From positions 1-8,959 of the forward strand of contig JAITAY010000186.1 of the NCBI GenBank assembly GCA_031283915.1: a DNA stretch of 8,959 bases. The letters run 5' to 3'. The stretch's first letter is position 1, and the number at the start of each line of letters is the position of its first letter. The DNA comes from Tannerella sp. (lineage in GTDB: Bacteria; Bacteroidota; Bacteroidia; Bacteroidales; Tannerellaceae). A model generated the notes under the pieces. That model saw nothing but the letters and a program-made list of their open reading frames with translations, was not told the origin of the DNA and did no database searches. The translations under genes were made by a program, and so were the position numbers. Below are positions 8,401 to 8,959 of this stretch, in pieces.

Positions 8401-8462
8401 ACGCTTTGATTTCATCCGGTCTTATCGGGCCGGTACGGCTCATTCCCAAAGCAGACATGTAA
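5433..8462 (+). CDS. GH106-family alpha-L-rhamnosidase-like lipoprotein with C-terminal beta-sandwich
   Basis: A 1009-residue protein of typical GH106 length. A lipoprotein signal peptide precedes LLCSC, with Cys21 the likely lipidated residue, so it is membrane-anchored. GH106 hallmarks follow in order: FVQPGPENRPWVYWFWNNG (36-54), LEAMQRVGIGGVLIMEVGQG (65-84), NMNNDAGWNGSGG (116-128), HIDSWENGTQTWTP (297-310), QQRRGYDVWNFLPVFAGY (317-334), HGLQLTAEAYDSP (372-384), ADEPIGEFW (394-402), GAEAFTS (434-440) and GINRFIFHRYSFQPW (464-478). Glu379, Glu436 and the Asp299/Glu302 cluster are candidates for catalysis or calcium binding. Residues 826-1005 form a GH2-like sugar-binding beta-sandwich (KYFSGTAVYRKSL, AEVIINGRELGVLWK, NLWPNRLIGDEFLPP). 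Known GH106 enzymes hydrolyse terminal alpha-L-rhamnose with inversion, for example in pectic rhamnogalacturonan. It follows the chimeric gene by 39 bp in an AT-rich leader and shares an operon with it. Two ATG codons in tandem (5433, 5436) leave the exact start ambiguous by one residue. Confidence 0.93.
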   Translation: MMLHKRNFIPAVMAVYLLCSCCIAPGSDCGQLAREFVQPGPENRPWVYWFWNNGNLTSEGITADLEAMQRVGIGGVLIMEVGQGAPRGPVDFMSDPWRELYHFMLAEAERLGIEVNMNNDAGWNGSGGTWITPELGMQMLTWTETRVSGSQKAVISLPEPPKKRDYYRDIVVFAFPTPADVSRLDTLRPDNPVTSLRRKKPDNHALIARKDLIDLSDKMAADGKLDWQVPNGNWTILRIGHTCTGKVVGPPPAGFDGLECDKLSVKAAEAAFNGQIGRLVAENAGRTGPGKPFMATHIDSWENGTQTWTPLMRNDFQQRRGYDVWNFLPVFAGYVIDSQDITDRFLWDFRRTVSDMTLDCYVGTFRRLAHEHGLQLTAEAYDSPCDFLQFAGMADEPIGEFWFGGGWVTENGWRLFDCRGMASAGHVYGRKIIGAEAFTSTNTERWIQHPGTMKVLGDLAFGEGINRFIFHRYSFQPWINVKPGLMMGPWGVHYERTQTWWELTPAWHEYLTRCQFMLRQGNFVADIAYVEAEDSPQDFPGHPLNGYPWDQCGADAVYQMSVNDGKLTLPSGAAYEILVLPESDLMTEKLLKKVTELVRDGATVIGKKPAGTFGLAGYPENDRQVATLAAELWGDAVASSGEHTYGKGRIIWGKQPEDVLAAKGIRPDFGANRQLTRNHRRSADADIYFIANPEQSYLLAQVELRAAGQPEIWYPETGKIVKAPAYHTEKGITRLLLPLSSTESVFVVFPRQANSKNADPIVLLSHEGTVIVDLRVPVGPEAKTPDETGAEPLLKLNAGGLQFHREGLYAFRTASGKTFEKKVSLNKPLELSGSWSVRFPDKETTFDRLISWSDSPDESIKYFSGTAVYRKSLKLPENFFTTGQRVELDLGMVDALAEVIINGRELGVLWKLEKTVDVTDVLNLKGENTLEIRVTNLWPNRLIGDEFLPPVPERKPDGTLESWPQWLWEGKPDPGGRQTFCMWNLWKKDDALISSGLIGPVRLIPKADM

Positions 8463-8486
8463 AATAACCCGTGAACAAAACCCTTA

Positions 8487-8593
8487 CTCGGCACAGTTTC
8501 CGGACAGCATTGTGTTGAAAGTAAAACTCCTGCTTTACAGCAGGTTTGGGGACTTGCTCTTCGTTGCAATGTAGCGAAAGAGACTGTACCGAG
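8487..8593. repeat. 107-bp element bounded by long imperfect inverted repeats (structured RNA or small mobile-element remnant)
   Basis: The left arm CTCGGCACAGTTTC (8487-8500) matches the complement of 8580-8593 at 12 of 14 positions. Pairing resumes further in between CAGCATTG (8505-8512) and CAATGTAG (8567-8574). At the centre is a perfect 6-bp hairpin, CCTGCT-TTAC-AGCAGG (8529-8544). The whole could fold as one long interrupted stem with a terminal hairpin. It starts 25 bp after the rhamnosidase stop codon. No T-tract follows, so it is not a classic terminator. It could be a dispersed repeat, a 3'-end stabiliser or a small RNA. Confidence 0.6.
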
Positions 8594-8616
8594 CGGGGGA
8601 AATCGCGGGCAGACTA

Positions 8617-8634
8617 CTGATAACCGGTTTTCAG
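8617..8634. repeat. 18-bp dyad CTGATAACCGGTTTTCAG
   Basis: A near-perfect 18-bp palindrome with no loop and one mismatched pair (T-T), centred on the perfect AACCGGTT. No T-run follows on either strand, so it looks more like a binding site for a dimeric protein than a terminator. No regulator gene is visible next to it. Confidence 0.4.
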
Positions 8635-8786
8635 CAGATAAAAAATAGCGTTCAGTATTTCTTTTTTCATCTTGCAATCTTAGGAGCTGTCTGAAAATAA
8701 ACCACCCCTTTACGGGTCTGTTTTTCACCATACTTCCTCCTGAAAATGCTTATGATATGTTTACCCTGACGGGCAAAGCACAAAAC

Positions 8787-8804
8787 TATACCGCGCGCAG
8801 TATA
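8787..8804. promoter_or_regulatory. 18-bp dyad TATACCGCGCGCAGTATA upstream of the 8831-8860 promoter (possible operator)
   Basis: The outer arms TATAC/GTATA pair perfectly and the inner bases are a GC-alternating core; one pair (8792 with 8799) is mismatched. It ends 26 bp before the -33 element of the candidate promoter, a plausible distance for an activator site. Its GC-rich core stands out from the AT-rich surroundings. Confidence 0.4.
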
Positions 8805-8830
8805 ATCGTATTTATTCATTATTTTTGTAC

Positions 8831-8860
8831 TTGCAAAAATAGGAATTCTTCTTATCTTTG
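8831..8860 (+). promoter_or_regulatory. Bacteroides-type promoter (-33 TTG, -7 TATCTTTG)
   Basis: TATCTTTG (8853-8860) matches the -7 consensus TAnnTTTG exactly, and TTG (8831-8833) stands 19 bp upstream as the -33 element, which is the usual spacing. Transcription would start near 8867, about 30 bases before ATG 8897 and 54 before ATG 8921. A second TAnnTTTG match, TATTTTTG at 8820-8827, lacks a matching -33. The region is AT-rich, as expected for a promoter. Confidence 0.7.
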
Positions 8861-8896
8861 CATCGTTGTAATTTATAAATTATAAAAAAGACAAAA

Positions 8897-8911
8897 ATGA
8901 TTACTCCATAG
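8897..8911 (+). other. Four-codon leader reading frame (MITP, stop)
   Basis: ATG ATT ACT CCA TAG lies just after an A-rich leader (ATAAAAAAGACAAAA) that looks like a normal Bacteroidota translation-initiation region. The frame continues past the TAG, in phase, into ATG 8921 of the next open frame three codons later. It could be a tiny leader peptide coupled to the next gene, or the original start of that gene cut off by a nonsense change. Confidence 0.35.
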
Positions 8912-8920
8912 ACTGAATCA

Positions 8921-8959
8921 ATGCTGTACGACTTATTTAATTATCTTCATACGCACTTC
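8921..8959 (+). CDS. Start of an unidentified protein-coding gene (3' end outside window)
   Basis: Thirteen codons from ATG 8921 are open to the window edge and read MLYDLFNYLHTHF. The gene is supported by the good promoter at 8831-8860 and by the position of the start about 54 bases after the predicted transcription start. The visible residues, hydrophobic and aromatic, would suit the N-terminus of a membrane protein. From memory they resemble the beginning of Bacteroidota MraY (phospho-MurNAc-pentapeptide transferase), but 13 residues are too few to name it and the context, alone behind its own promoter, is not that of the usual mur cluster. The reading frame is interrupted upstream by the TAG at 8909-8911. 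Confidence 0.45.
   Translation, partial: MLYDLFNYLHTHF

Noticed and set aside
8529..8560. Intrinsic terminator for the rhamnosidase operon at the CCTGCT/AGCAGG hairpin
   Set aside because: The 6-bp stem is followed by TTTGGGG, not a sustained T-tract, and the hairpin is better explained as the tip of the larger inverted-repeat structure.
8690..8731. Insertion-sequence end (GAGCTGTCTGAAAA and GGGTCTGTTTTTCACC)
   Set aside because: These strings resemble IS termini from memory, but I could find neither a matching inverted partner nor a target duplication nor a transposase in the window.
8081..8741. Minus-strand frame of 216 codons with a strong AGGAGG (8736-8741) four bases before its ATG at 8731
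   Set aside because: Most of it is antisense to the rhamnosidase gene and the rest crosses the inverted-repeat element. Bacteroidota rarely depend on Shine-Dalgarno sites, and the predicted protein looks compositionally random. The match is probably chance, though it may be part of a decayed mobile element.

Overview
The window looks like part of a polysaccharide utilization locus (PUL) from a member of the Bacteroidota, most likely Bacteroidales. The evidence is an adjacent SusC/SusD pair, secreted or lipid-anchored glycosidases, AT-rich leaders without Shine-Dalgarno sites, and matches to the Bacteroides -7 promoter motif TAnnTTTG. The genus cannot be fixed from this sequence.

Layout, all on the + strand: the 3' part of a susC-type TonB-dependent transporter gene (2-808); a complete susD-type lipoprotein gene (821-2326); a 478-bp intergenic region (2327-2804) with a strong hairpin terminator, a short direct repeat and an array of 21-bp palindromic repeats; a chimeric glycosidase gene (2805-5393); a second, full-length GH106-type alpha-L-rhamnosidase-like gene (5433-8462); and a non-coding tail (8463-8896) with a 107-bp element bounded by inverted repeats, two 18-bp dyads and a good promoter. 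That promoter leads to a tiny reading frame and then the first 13 codons of another gene, which runs off the window.

How the genes probably work together (inference): the SusC/SusD pair captures and imports oligosaccharides at the outer membrane, and the two GH106-like enzymes remove terminal sugars, most likely alpha-L-rhamnose, in the periplasm or at the cell surface. A rhamnose-bearing plant or microbial glycan is the likely substrate. No regulator lies in the window.

The two most notable observations are these. (1) The first glycosidase is an in-frame fusion of only the N-terminal Fn3-like domain of a GH78-type rhamnosidase to a GH106-like enzyme whose own lipoprotein signal peptide survives as an internal relic. 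(2) The palindromic array just upstream has a period of exactly 21 bp, two DNA helical turns, and its last, diverged unit contains a perfect TAnnTTTG promoter motif facing the chimeric gene.
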